Assembly (NCBI GenBank): GCA_051010055.1
Contig: JBPCVY010000050.1
Location: 1-23,511, forward strand
Length of the DNA: 23,511 bases
Direction of reading: 5' to 3'
Origin: CAJQND01 sp051010055
GTDB lineage: Bacteria; Pseudomonadota; Alphaproteobacteria; Rhizobiales; CAJQND01
Numbering within the stretch: the first letter of the stretch is position 1; every line of letters starts with the position of its first letter. This document shows positions 14,376-22,152 of the stretch, piece by piece. The position numbers were made by a program, and so were the translations under genes. Under the pieces are notes generated by a model. The model saw only the letters and a list, made by a program, of their open reading frames with translations. It was not told the DNA's origin and did not search any database.

Positions 14376-14909
14376 TTATTCCGGTTGCGGAGCAACATCA
14401 CGGCGACGCGCCACGATTTCGCTCACCTTCTTGCCACGGCGTGCAGCAACCGAACGCGGGCTTGCTTCACGTTTCAGGGCGTCAAAAGTTGCCCGAACCA
14501 TGTTGTAAGGGTTCGAGGCGCCAATCGATTTGGCAACAACGTCCTGCATGCCGACGGGTTCGAAAACCGCGCGCATCGGGCCGCCGGCAATGATGCCGGT
14601 ACCTGGAGGCGCTGCGCGCAGGATCACGCGGCCAGCACCGTGGCGGCCTGCCACATCGTGGTGCAGCGTGCGTCCTTCACGCAGGGGTACACGAATTAGC
14701 GACTTCTTCGCCATTTCCGTTGCCTTGCGAATTGCTTCAGGCACCTCACGCGCCTTACCATGACCAAATCCAACACGGCCCTTCTGGTCGCCAACAACCA
14801 CAAGCGCGGCAAAACCGAACCTGCGGCCACCCTTGACCACCTTCGCCACACGGTTGATGTGGACCAGCTTATCGACAAATTCGCTGTCGCGTTCTTCTCT
14901 ATCTCTCAT
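14376..14909 (-). CDS. rpsE: 30S ribosomal protein S5
   Basis: 177 residues of uS5, an accuracy-related protein of the 30S subunit at the mRNA entry channel. The N-terminal double-stranded RNA-binding domain has INRVAKVVKGGRRFGF and GRVGFGHGKAREVPEAI; the C-terminal domain has PPGTGIIAGGPMRAV and SIGASNPYNMVRAT. Length is slightly above E. coli (167) owing to a C-terminal basic tail. It sits between rplR and rpmD. Confidence 0.98.
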   Translation of the reverse strand: MRDREERDSEFVDKLVHINRVAKVVKGGRRFGFAALVVVGDQKGRVGFGHGKAREVPEAIRKATEMAKKSLIRVPLREGRTLHHDVAGRHGAGRVILRAAPPGTGIIAGGPMRAVFEPVGMQDVVAKSIGASNPYNMVRATFDALKREASPRSVAARRGKKVSEIVARRRDVAPQPE

Positions 14910-14952
14910 CGCACTCGATGCCTTTGGTATTGCAGCGGTTTAGCCGCTGTTC

Positions 14953-15312
14953 CTAAAATTTCAATCCGCCTTCGCGCGCGGCATCAGCCAACGCCTTGAC
15001 ACGGCCGTGATAAATGTAACCGCCGCGGTCAAAAACCACCTCGGAAACACCTGCTTTCTTGGCGCGGGCAGCCACAAGCTTGCCAACTTCGCCGGCAGCG
15101 TCTTTGTTGCCGCCTGCCTTCACTTTGCCCTTCAGTTCCTTGTCCAGGGTGGATGCAGCCGCCAGCGTAACGCCATTGGTGTCATCGATAACCTGAGCAT
15201 AGATGTTCTGGTTAGAGCGGAAAACCGAAAGTCTCGCACGGCCTTGTGAACGCTCTTTAAGAGCCCGTCTTACGCGTGCAATACGCCGGTCGGCTGTTGT
15301 CTTTTTTGCCAT
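14953..15312 (-). CDS. rplR: 50S ribosomal protein L18
   Basis: 119 residues from ATG at 15312 (MAKKTTADRRIARVRRALKE). The frame extends upstream to 15381, but that would overlap the end of rplF and is not supported. RLSVFRSNQNIYAQVIDD and the C-terminal FDRGGYIYHGRVKALADAAREGG are typical of uL18, which binds 5S rRNA with L5. Spacing is 25 bp from rplF and 43 bp to rpsE. Confidence 0.98.
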   Translation of the reverse strand: MAKKTTADRRIARVRRALKERSQGRARLSVFRSNQNIYAQVIDDTNGVTLAAASTLDKELKGKVKAGGNKDAAGEVGKLVAARAKKAGVSEVVFDRGGYIYHGRVKALADAAREGGLKF

Positions 15313-15337
15313 CTGTCTAATCCCAAATAGCGAATGG

Positions 15338-15871
15338 TTACTTCTTCTTACCTTCCTTGCGGAAGATATACTCGTTGGCATATTTCACACCCTTGCCTTT
15401 GTAGGGCTCGGGCGGACGATAGGCGCGAATTTCTGCGGCTACCTGGCCAACGCGCTGCTTGTCGATGCCTGAAACGACGATTTCAGTAGGCTTGGGCACT
15501 TCAATGGTGATGCCTTCGGGCACTTTGTAAACAACTTCGTGGCTATAGCCGAGTGAAAGCTGCAAATTGTTGCCCTGAAGCGCTGCACGATAACCCACAC
15601 CATTGATTTCAAGGTTCTTTTTGAACCCTTCGGAAACACCCTCAACGAGGTTCGAAATCACCGTGCGGGTCATACCCCACATTGAGCGTGAGCGTTTGGA
15701 CTGATCACACGGGTCGACCTTGACGCCGTCTTCCTGCATTTTGACCAGTACATCTTCGACCACAGCAGCCGAAAGCTCGCCCTTGGGGCCTTTGACCGTT
15801 ACCGATCCGTCCTTGATGTCGACTGTGACGCCAGACGGTACGGGGATCGCTTTTTTACCAATACGAGACAT
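15338..15871 (-). CDS. rplF: 50S ribosomal protein L6
   Basis: 177 residues, the standard size for uL6. It begins MSRIGKKAIPVPSGVTVDI and ends with YRPPEPYKGKGVKYANEYI (residues 151-169) and KKEGKKK-like basic residues. Two L6 repeats are visible (VKGPKGELS near 28 and the ISGVGYRAALQG-like INGVGYRAALQG near 90). It lies near the factor-binding site of the 50S. It follows rpsH by a 69-bp gap with a small GC stem and no T-run. Confidence 0.98.
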   Translation of the reverse strand: MSRIGKKAIPVPSGVTVDIKDGSVTVKGPKGELSAAVVEDVLVKMQEDGVKVDPCDQSKRSRSMWGMTRTVISNLVEGVSEGFKKNLEINGVGYRAALQGNNLQLSLGYSHEVVYKVPEGITIEVPKPTEIVVSGIDKQRVGQVAAEIRAYRPPEPYKGKGVKYANEYIFRKEGKKK

Positions 15872-15940
15872 GACTATCTACCTAAGTCTCTGTTCACTTC
15901 ATGGGCCTAACCGGCCCGGTTTTTGTTTCGTGCGCACCGC

Positions 15941-16339
15941 TTAGAATACGGTACACAAAACCTCGCCACCGACATTCTGGTCGCGCGCTTCACCATCCGA
16001 CATCACGCCTTTTGGCGTAGACAGGATGGAGATGCCAAGACCGTTATAAACCGTCGGCAGGTTGTTCACGCCCGCATATACGCGCCGGCCCGGCTTTGAA
16101 ACCCGGTGAATTTCCCGGATCACAGGCTCGCCTTCGAAATACTTCAGTTCGATTTCGAATTCAGACTTGCCATTGCCGTGATCGATCTTCGCATAACCGC
16201 GGATAAATCCTTCTGATTCAAGGACTTCCAACAGGTTGCCCCGAATTTTTGAAGCCGGAGTGGACACTTTCGACTTCCCACGCATCTGCGCATTGCGGAT
16301 GCGGCTCAACATATCTGCAATAGGATCTGTCATGCTCAT
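15941..16339 (-). CDS. rpsH: 30S ribosomal protein S8
   Basis: 132 residues of uS8, a 16S rRNA-binding assembly protein that in E. coli also represses the spc operon by binding its mRNA. MTDPIADMLSRIRNAQMRGK and the C-terminal GISILSTPKGVMSDGEAR are diagnostic. Two ATG codons (16339 and 16333) are close; AAGGAG lies ten bases from the first, so 16339 is chosen. It follows rpsN by 14 bp. Confidence 0.98.
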   Translation of the reverse strand: MSMTDPIADMLSRIRNAQMRGKSKVSTPASKIRGNLLEVLESEGFIRGYAKIDHGNGKSEFEIELKYFEGEPVIREIHRVSKPGRRVYAGVNNLPTVYNGLGISILSTPKGVMSDGEARDQNVGGEVLCTVF

Positions 16340-16353
16340 CTTAACAGCACTCC

Positions 16354-16659
16354 TTACCAGCTCGACTTGACCATGCCCGGAACCTTGCCGGACGAGGACA
16401 ATTCACGCAGCGCAATACGCGACATTTTCAGTTTGCGGTAATATCCGCGTGGACGACCGGTAACTTCGCACCTGTTGCGGACCCGGTTTGGCGATGAATT
16501 GCGCGGCAACTCGGCCAGCTTGAGGCGTGCAGCAAAACGCTCTTCCATCGGAAGAGAGGAATCGTTTGCGATGGCCTTCAGGTGGGCGCGGCGGTCGGCA
16601 TATTTCTTTGCCAGTTTGCGGCGCTTCAAATCTCGTGCAATTGCACTTTTCTTTGCCAT
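16354..16659 (-). CDS. rpsN: 30S ribosomal protein S14, zinc-independent long form
   Basis: 101 residues, the long C-minus version of uS14: there are no CxxC zinc pairs, and the segment RNRCEVTGRPRGYYRKLKMS (residues 62-81) is typical. The C-terminus LRELSSSGKVPGMVKSSW matches the family. It sits in the 30S head. It starts 21 bp after the rplE stop and is followed by rpsH. Confidence 0.98.
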   Translation of the reverse strand: MAKKSAIARDLKRRKLAKKYADRRAHLKAIANDSSLPMEERFAARLKLAELPRNSSPNRVRNRCEVTGRPRGYYRKLKMSRIALRELSSSGKVPGMVKSSW

Positions 16660-16680
16660 TTCTCGTGCTCTCTGGACTTC

Positions 16681-17274
16681 TTAAGCAGCGAACTGCTTGC
16701 TCTCGCGCCGCACACCTTCGCGGAACGGAAAATTAAAGGCTTTAAGCAAGGCGCGGGCCTCGTCATCACTTTTCGCCGTGGTGGCAATCACAACATCCAG
16801 CCCCCAGACCTGATCGACCTTGTCATAATCAATCTCAGGAAAAATGATGTGCTCTTTGATGCCCATCGCATAGTTGCCATTGCCGTCGAAGGAGTTCGGC
16901 GACAAGCCGCGGAAATCCCGCACCCGCGGCAGCGCAATGGTGACCAACCGGTCAAGGAACTCATACATACGGTCGCCGCGTAGGGTGACCTTGCAGCCGA
17001 TTTCCATACCCTCACGCACCTTGAAGGTAGCGATAGATTTACGGGCCTTGGTAATCACTGCCTTCTGGCCTGCGATACGCTCCAAATCTGCAACAACAGT
17101 GCGGACAATCTTGGAATCGCCTACGGCCTCGCCAACACCCATGTTCAGCACTATCTTTTCAAGGCGCGGAACCTGCATGTCATTGGTGAACTTGAACTCT
17201 TCGCGCAGCTTGCCCTTGATGACTTCGTCATACTGGGTGCGCAAACGCGGTTTATGATTTTTGCCATCAGCCAT
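16681..17274 (-). CDS. rplE: 50S ribosomal protein L5
   Basis: 197 residues from ATG at 17274, which overlaps the rplX stop by 8 bp (ATGGCTGA); the open frame beyond it to 17301 is inside rplX. RLEKIVLNMGVGEAVGDSK, GQKAVITKARKSIATFK and the RDFRGLSPNSFDGNGNYA region identify uL5, which binds 5S rRNA and contacts the P-site tRNA. It is about 18 residues longer than E. coli L5, mostly an N-terminal extension (MADGKNHKPRL), common in alphaproteobacteria. Confidence 0.98.
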   Translation of the reverse strand: MADGKNHKPRLRTQYDEVIKGKLREEFKFTNDMQVPRLEKIVLNMGVGEAVGDSKIVRTVVADLERIAGQKAVITKARKSIATFKVREGMEIGCKVTLRGDRMYEFLDRLVTIALPRVRDFRGLSPNSFDGNGNYAMGIKEHIIFPEIDYDKVDQVWGLDVVIATTAKSDDEARALLKAFNFPFREGVRRESKQFAA

Positions 17275-17584
17275 CGATGACCTCCCCGGACCGCCGTGCA
17301 ACGCGGACCTTGTTACCGTCTTTCAAAACTTTGAAACCGACACGGGTTGCTTTGCCGTCTTTCGGATCTTCATGCGCCAGGTTCGACATATGAACCGGCA
17401 ATTCCTTCGAGACGATTCCGCCTTCCTGCGTCTGGCTCTGCTTCTGGTGGCGCTTGGCCACGTTGATACCCTGAACAATGACCCGGTCTTCTGCCGGAAG
17501 AACTTTAAGAACTTCGCCAGAGCGGCCTTTGTCGCGACCGGTCAGCACGACCACTTTGTCGCCTTTTCTGATACGCGCAGCCAT
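17267..17584 (-). CDS. rplX: 50S ribosomal protein L24
   Basis: 105 residues of uL24, an early assembly initiator protein of the 50S. The KOW motif RKGDKVVVLTGRDKGRSGEV (residues 6-25) is clear, followed by VIVQGINVAKRHQK. It begins one base inside the rplN stop (TAATG) and overlaps rplE at its end, so translation of the three is probably coupled. Confidence 0.98.
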   Translation of the reverse strand: MAARIRKGDKVVVLTGRDKGRSGEVLKVLPAEDRVIVQGINVAKRHQKQSQTQEGGIVSKELPVHMSNLAHEDPKDGKATRVGFKVLKDGNKVRVARRSGEVIDG

Positions 17585-17952
17585 TACAGCACCTCCGGTG
17601 CAAGCGAAATGATTTTCATGTGGTTCTTGGCGCGAAGCTCACGCGGAACCGGACCGAAAATACGTGTTCCCACGGGCTCGCCCTGGTTGTTTATCAATAC
17701 GGCCGCGTTTCTGTCGAAGCGGATGGCCGAACCGTCACCACGGCGGATGTCTTTGGCGGTGCGCACGACAACGGCACGCATGACATTGCCCTTTTTAACG
17801 CGCCCCCGCGGAATTGCTTCCTTCACGGAGACAACAATGATGTCGCCGACGGACGCATACTTGCGTTTTGATCCGCCGAGAACCTTGATGCACTGCACAC
17901 GGCGCGCGCCAGAGTTGTCCGCAACATCCAGATTTGTCTGCATCTGAATCAT
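17584..17952 (-). CDS. rplN: 50S ribosomal protein L14
   Basis: 122 residues, standard for uL14, which lies at the subunit interface and contacts L19 and 16S rRNA (bridge B8). It starts MIQMQTNLDVADNSGARRV and ends ELRAKNHMKIISLAPEVL, both near-invariant. The 80-bp gap before it (17953-18032, after rpsQ) holds no gene and only a weak CCGG stem. Confidence 0.99.
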   Translation of the reverse strand: MIQMQTNLDVADNSGARRVQCIKVLGGSKRKYASVGDIIVVSVKEAIPRGRVKKGNVMRAVVVRTAKDIRRGDGSAIRFDRNAAVLINNQGEPVGTRIFGPVPRELRAKNHMKIISLAPEVL

Positions 17953-18032
17953 GGCTTAACCCATTTCCTTAAAGGCGAACCGGTTCATCCGGTGCCTCAC
18001 TTAACCAATTAACTCAAACCTTGCCTTCCAAC

Positions 18033-18272
18033 TTAGGAGGACAGGTTCTCGACCAGCTTCCAGCTCTTCAGCTTTGAAACCGGCCGGCATTCTTCAATTC
18101 GCACCAGATCGCCCTGCTTGGCAGTATTTGCCTCATCATGAGCGTGGTACTTTTTGGTCCGCCGGACCGTCTTTTTGAACAATGGATGGGTGAAACGGCG
18201 CTCGACCTTGACCACCACGGTCTTGTTGGTCTTGTCGCTCACCACCACACCTTGCAGAACGCGCTTCGGCAT
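18033..18272 (-). CDS. rpsQ: 30S ribosomal protein S17
   Basis: 79 residues from ATG at 18272 (MPKRVLQGVVVSDKTNKTVV). The upstream open frame to 18347 would overlap rpmC and does not look like S17. VERRFTHPLFKKTVRRTKKY and the end region ECRPVSKLKSWKLVE are typical of uS17, which binds the 5' domain of 16S rRNA. It is 22 bp after rpmC. Confidence 0.98.
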   Translation of the reverse strand: MPKRVLQGVVVSDKTNKTVVVKVERRFTHPLFKKTVRRTKKYHAHDEANTAKQGDLVRIEECRPVSKLKSWKLVENLSS

Positions 18273-18294
18273 CTGTTGCTCTCCAAACCTTACG

Positions 18295-18495
18295 TTATGC
18301 GTCTTGCTTGACCTGGCGCGAACGCTGCGTCGTTTTAATACGGGCAATGTCGCGGCGGATCTGGCGGAAACGCGCAGTGTTTTCGATCTGACCGGTAGCG
18401 GCCTGAAAGCGCAGGTTAAACTGCTCTTTCTTCAGGCTGAGCAACTCATCTGAGAGCTGGTCTTCCGTCATGGCTCTAAAATCGCTGGCCTTCAT
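18295..18495 (-). CDS. rpmC: 50S ribosomal protein L29
   Basis: 66 residues of uL29, a small helical protein at the exit-tunnel rim near the signal recognition particle and trigger factor site. MKASDFRAMTEDQLSDELLS, LKKEQFNLRFQAATGQIEN and RQIRRDIARIKT are all family hallmarks. It lies between rplP and rpsQ as usual. Confidence 0.98.
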   Translation of the reverse strand: MKASDFRAMTEDQLSDELLSLKKEQFNLRFQAATGQIENTARFRQIRRDIARIKTTQRSRQVKQDA

Positions 18496-18520
18496 GGTCG
18501 TGATCCCTTACTTCGTTAAT

Positions 18521-18934
18521 TTATTCGCCAAGACGCGCGATAAAGCGTGTCTTGATCGGCAGTTTCTGAGCGCCGAGCCGGAGGGCTTCGCGAGCCACTT
18601 CAGTCGACACACCATCAATTTCAAACAAGATGCGGCCAGGTTTCACACGGGCTGCCCAATATTCCGGCGTACCCTTACCCTTACCCATACGCACCTCGGT
18701 CGGTTTCTTTGAAACCGGCACATCCGGGAAAATCCGGATCCACACACGGCCCGCACGTTTCATGTGGCGGGTAATCGCGCGCCGTGCCGCTTCGATCTGG
18801 CGGGCAGTAATCCGTTCCGGTTCCAATGCCTTGATGCCATAGGCACCGAAGTTCAGCTGAGTGCCGCCCTTGGCCTTGCCGTGGATACGCCCCTTATGCG
18901 CTTTACGGAACTTTGTGCGCTTAGGCTGTAACAT
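18521..18934 (-). CDS. rplP: 50S ribosomal protein L16
   Basis: 137 residues, standard for uL16, which helps position the A-site tRNA acceptor arm. It starts MLQPKRTKFRKAHKGRIHG and contains FGAYGIKALEPERITARQIE and KPTEVRMGKGKGTPEYWAA. The loop RMGKGKG reaches toward the peptidyl transferase centre. The 54-bp gap separating it from rpsC contains a small stem-loop (GTGTTCGC / GCGAAGCAC, 18958-18982) without a T-run. Confidence 0.99.
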   Translation of the reverse strand: MLQPKRTKFRKAHKGRIHGKAKGGTQLNFGAYGIKALEPERITARQIEAARRAITRHMKRAGRVWIRIFPDVPVSKKPTEVRMGKGKGTPEYWAARVKPGRILFEIDGVSTEVAREALRLGAQKLPIKTRFIARLGE

Positions 18935-18988
18935 TGTTCTTTACCTCAATCTCTTCAGTGTTCGCTTAATTTTGCGAAGCACAATTCG

Positions 18989-19711
18989 TTACTGCCGGCG
19001 CCGTCCGCCGTCCCGGCGCTGCTGTGGCCTGCCGCCACTTTCCTGCAGTTCAAGCATGCGGCGTTCCTGGGCCATTGGATCGTGCTCAAGGATTTCGCCT
19101 TTGAACACCCAGCACTTCACGCCGATGATGCCGTAAGCGGTTTTGGCTACCGCGGTGCCGTAATCAATGTCGGCACGCAGAGTGTGAAGCGGAACACGGC
19201 CCTCGCGGTACCATTCGGTACGGGCAATTTCTGCCCCGCCAAGACGGCCACCGCAGTTGATGCGGATACCAAGTGCGCCAAGGCGGATGGCAGACTGAAC
19301 TGCCCGCTTCATGGCCCGGCGGAATGCCACACGGCGTTCCAGCTGCTGGGCAATGTTTTCAGCAACAAGGGTAGCATCCAGCTCAGGCTTGCGCACTTCA
19401 ACAATGTTCAGGTGCACTTCAGAACCTGTCATCGAAGCAACCTTGCGGCGCAGACGCTCAATGTCTGCGCCCTTCTTGCCGATCACAACACCTGGACGGG
19501 CGGAGTGAATGGTGACGCGGCACTTTTTGTGCGGGCGCTCGATAACGATCCGCGATACACCTGCCTGCTTGAGTTCTTTTTCAAGAAACGTACGGATCTT
19601 GATGTCCTCGTGCAGGAGCTGGCCATATTCGTGACCATCTGCGAACCAGCGAGAATCCCATGTGCGGTTAATGCCGAGCCGCAGACCGATTGGATTGACT
19701 TTGTGACCCAT
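18989..19711 (-). CDS. rpsC: 30S ribosomal protein S3
   Basis: 240 residues of uS3, part of the mRNA entry helicase. MGHKVNPIGLRLGINRTWDS, the KH-domain motif HSARPGVVIGKKGADIERLR (67-86), and the C-terminal domain with GRLGGAEIARTEWYREGRVP (residues 178-197) are clear. It ends in a Gly/Arg/Gln-rich tail (GGRPQQRRDGGRRRQ), a variable region. Its ATG overlaps the rplV stop by one base (TAATG). Confidence 0.99.
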   Translation of the reverse strand: MGHKVNPIGLRLGINRTWDSRWFADGHEYGQLLHEDIKIRTFLEKELKQAGVSRIVIERPHKKCRVTIHSARPGVVIGKKGADIERLRRKVASMTGSEVHLNIVEVRKPELDATLVAENIAQQLERRVAFRRAMKRAVQSAIRLGALGIRINCGGRLGGAEIARTEWYREGRVPLHTLRADIDYGTAVAKTAYGIIGVKCWVFKGEILEHDPMAQERRMLELQESGGRPQQRRDGGRRRQ

Positions 19712-20091
19712 TAGGCCGCCTCCTCAACTTCTTTCAGCACGATCGTGATCTGGCTGAACGGCTTTATAATTCTGCCGACCCTGCCCCGGGCGCGCGGTTT
19801 CCAGCGCTTCATCACCAGGTTTTTGCCGACATAGGCTTGCGACACCACCAGTGCATCAACATCCAGGTCATGGTTGTTTTCAGCATTTGCGATCGCCGAT
19901 TCCAGGCATTTCTTGACGTCCTGTGCAATCCGCTTGCGCGAGAACTGCAACTCTGCAAGGGCCTTTTCAGCCGGCATGCCACGAATTGCTGCTGCAACCA
20001 GGTTCAACTTTGTCGGGCTGACGCGCAGGTTACGCGCAACTGCCTTGGCCTCGTTGTCGGCCAGCACCCGCTCTCTTGAACGCTTACCCAT
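19711..20091 (-). CDS. rplV: 50S ribosomal protein L22
   Basis: 126 residues from ATG at 20091 (MGKRSRERVLADNEAKAVAR); the open frame up to 20160 lies inside rpsS and is rejected. LRVSPTKLNLVAAAIRGMPA and the beta-hairpin region MKRWKPRARGRVGRIIKPFS, which lines the exit tunnel, identify uL22. It follows rpsS by 4 bp and overlaps rpsC by one base. Confidence 0.98.
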   Translation of the reverse strand: MGKRSRERVLADNEAKAVARNLRVSPTKLNLVAAAIRGMPAEKALAELQFSRKRIAQDVKKCLESAIANAENNHDLDVDALVVSQAYVGKNLVMKRWKPRARGRVGRIIKPFSQITIVLKEVEEAA

Positions 20092-20095
20092 CGGG

Positions 20096-20374
20096 TTACC
20101 CTCTCTTTGCCTTCTTGTCCGCCGCGTGGCCGTAGTAGGTCCGCGTCGGAGCAAACTCACCGAGCTTGTGGCCGACCATGTCTTCGGTCACCAGCACCGG
20201 AATGTGCTTTTGGCCGTTATGAACCGCGAAGGTCAGGCCAACGAACTGCGGCAGAATTGTCGAGCGGCGTGACCAAGTCTTTATCGACTGGTTGCGGCCG
20301 GATTCCCGAGCGGCTTCCGCCTTTTTCAGCAAATATCCGTCGACGAACGGACCTTTCCAAACTGAACGAGTCAC
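20096..20374 (-). CDS. rpsS: 30S ribosomal protein S19
   Basis: 92 residues of uS19 in the 30S head, contacting S13. The start is GTG at 20374 (VTRSVWKGPFVDGYLLKKAE read with Met). RRSTILPQFVGLTFAVHNGQ and VTEDMVGHKLGEFAPTRTY are diagnostic. It lies 12 bp after rplB and 4 bp before rplV. Confidence 0.98.
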   Translation of the reverse strand: MTRSVWKGPFVDGYLLKKAEAARESGRNQSIKTWSRRSTILPQFVGLTFAVHNGQKHIPVLVTEDMVGHKLGEFAPTRTYYGHAADKKAKRG

Positions 20375-20386
20375 TTAAGCCTCTCC

Positions 20387-21226
20387 TTACTTACGCTTGC
20401 GGCGCTGATGGCGCGAACGCACGATATATTTGTCGGTCGCCTTGTTCGAGCGGGTCCGCTTACCTTTGGTTGGCTTGCCCCACGGGGTCACCGGATGGCG
20501 GCCACCTGAGGTGCGCCCCTCACCACCACCATGAGGGTGATCGATCGGGTTCATCGCAACACCGCGAACCTGCGGGCGCTTGCCCAGCCAACGCTTGCGG
20601 CCTGCCTTGCCAAGATTGATGTTCTGGTGATCCGGGTTTGAAACCGCACCAACCGTTGCCATGCATTCAGCACGAACCAGGCGGGTTTCGCCTGACTTCA
20701 GGCGCAAAATTGCATAACCGGCATCACGACCAACGAGCTGCACGTAGGTGCCTGCCGAGCGGGCAATCTGGCCGCCCTTGCCGGCTTTCATCTCCACATT
20801 GTGGACGATGGTGCCGATTGGCAGGCTCGACAATGGCGCCGCATTGCCCGGCTTCACGTCAACGTTCTTGCCAGAGACAACCTTGTCGCCAACCGCCAGG
20901 CGTTGTGGTGCAAGAATGTAGGACAGTTCACCATCCTCATACTTGATCAGCGCAATAAATGCGGTCCGGTTCGGATCGTACTCGATACGCTCGACAATTG
21001 CCGGAACATCAAACTTGTTGCGGCGGAAATCGACACGGCGATAGGTTCGCTTGTGTCCGCCTCCACGCCGGCGCGCAGTGATGCGGCCCTTGTTATTGCG
21101 GCCACCCTTGGAACTCAGGCCCTCGGTCAGCGTTTTGACGGGCTTGCCTTTGTGCAGGCCCGTACGCTGGACGATGACCAGATTCCGCTGGCTCGGCGTG
21201 ACCGGATTGAATGTTTTCAAAGCCAT
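20387..21226 (-). CDS. rplB: 50S ribosomal protein L2
   Basis: 279 residues of uL2, required for subunit joining and peptidyl-transferase function. It has MALKTFNPVTPSQRNLV, GRITARRRGGGHKRTYRRVD, and the strongly conserved GVAMNPIDHPHGGGEGRTSG (residues 224-243), whose histidine in HPHGG corresponds to E. coli H229. The lysine/arginine C-terminus is intact. It follows rplW by 2 bp. Confidence 0.99.
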   Translation of the reverse strand: MALKTFNPVTPSQRNLVIVQRTGLHKGKPVKTLTEGLSSKGGRNNKGRITARRRGGGHKRTYRRVDFRRNKFDVPAIVERIEYDPNRTAFIALIKYEDGELSYILAPQRLAVGDKVVSGKNVDVKPGNAAPLSSLPIGTIVHNVEMKAGKGGQIARSAGTYVQLVGRDAGYAILRLKSGETRLVRAECMATVGAVSNPDHQNINLGKAGRKRWLGKRPQVRGVAMNPIDHPHGGGEGRTSGGRHPVTPWGKPTKGKRTRSNKATDKYIVRSRHQRRKRK

Positions 21227-21228
21227 TT

Positions 21229-21522
21229 TTAGAGCCCCGTCGTCACATCAATCGAATGGCCCTCTTCGAGGGTCACGATCGCTTTTTTTACATCGCTCAA
21301 GCGGCCTTCACGGTTACGGAAGCGCTTGACCTTACCCTTGCGCACAAGGGTGTTTACTGCCTTCACCTTCACATCAAAAAGGCTTTCGACCGCCTTCTTG
21401 ATTTCAAACTTGGTGGCGGTTTTCGCCACGTTGAACATCACCTGGTTGTGCTCGGACGCCATGGTCGACTTTTCCGTAATCACCGGCGAGCGCAGGATGT
21501 CGTAATGTTTTTCCATGCTCAT
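21229..21522 (-). CDS. rplW: 50S ribosomal protein L23
   Basis: 97 residues of uL23, the docking site for trigger factor and signal recognition particle at the tunnel exit. YDILRSPVITEKSTMASEHN and VKAVNTLVRKGKVKRFRNREG-like segments are present. The start ATG at 21522 overlaps the rplD stop by 4 bp (ATGA). Confidence 0.98.
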   Translation of the reverse strand: MSMEKHYDILRSPVITEKSTMASEHNQVMFNVAKTATKFEIKKAVESLFDVKVKAVNTLVRKGKVKRFRNREGRLSDVKKAIVTLEEGHSIDVTTGL

Positions 21523-22139
21523 TTGAACCGCGCCTCCAGCGCTTCAACAGCTGCTTTCGTCAGCACCAGTTTGCGGTGGCGCAAAATGTCGTAAACATTG
21601 ATGCCCTGAACCGGCAGCACATCGAGATTGACGATGTTGCGCGAGGCAAGTGCGAAGTTCTTCGAAACTTCTGCACCATCAATCACAAGCGCGTGGTCAA
21701 GACCAAGCTTGCCAAGTGACGACTTAAGGTCTTTCGTCTTCGGCGCTTTAAGCTCGGTATCTTTCAGAACAATCAGTTCGCCGGCGGACGCCTTTGCAGA
21801 AAGCGCGTGGCGTAATGCAAGTGCGCGGACTTTCTTGGGCATGCCGATCGCGTGATCGCGCGAGCGAGGGCCAAAGGCCTTGCCGCCGCCACGGAACAGC
21901 GTAACCTTGCGGTTACCATGACGGGCACGCCCGCCACCTTTCTGATTGCCGATCTTGGCACCACTACCAGCGATCTCACCGCGATCCTTGGTCTGGTGCG
22001 TTCCAGCACGCCGCTTGGCAAGCTGGTAAGACACCATGCGGTGCAGCAAGTCGCGCCGCACATCGAGACCAAACACGCCGTCCGGCAAATCAACCGATCC
22101 GTCTTTCTTGGCCGCGAGGGTTTGTACGTCAATTTTCAT
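21519..22139 (-). CDS. rplD: 50S ribosomal protein L4
   Basis: 206 residues of uL4. The extended loop that lines the exit tunnel is present as SGAKIGNQKGGGRARHGNRK (residues 58-77) and the globular core ends with VDLPDGVF at the start and VLTKAAVEALEARFK at the end. In E. coli L4 represses the S10 operon; the leader needed for that is not in this window because tuf directly precedes rpsJ. It lies 13 bp after rplC. Confidence 0.98.
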   Translation of the reverse strand: MKIDVQTLAAKKDGSVDLPDGVFGLDVRRDLLHRMVSYQLAKRRAGTHQTKDRGEIAGSGAKIGNQKGGGRARHGNRKVTLFRGGGKAFGPRSRDHAIGMPKKVRALALRHALSAKASAGELIVLKDTELKAPKTKDLKSSLGKLGLDHALVIDGAEVSKNFALASRNIVNLDVLPVQGINVYDILRHRKLVLTKAAVEALEARFK

Positions 22140-22152
22140 CGCTCAAACACCT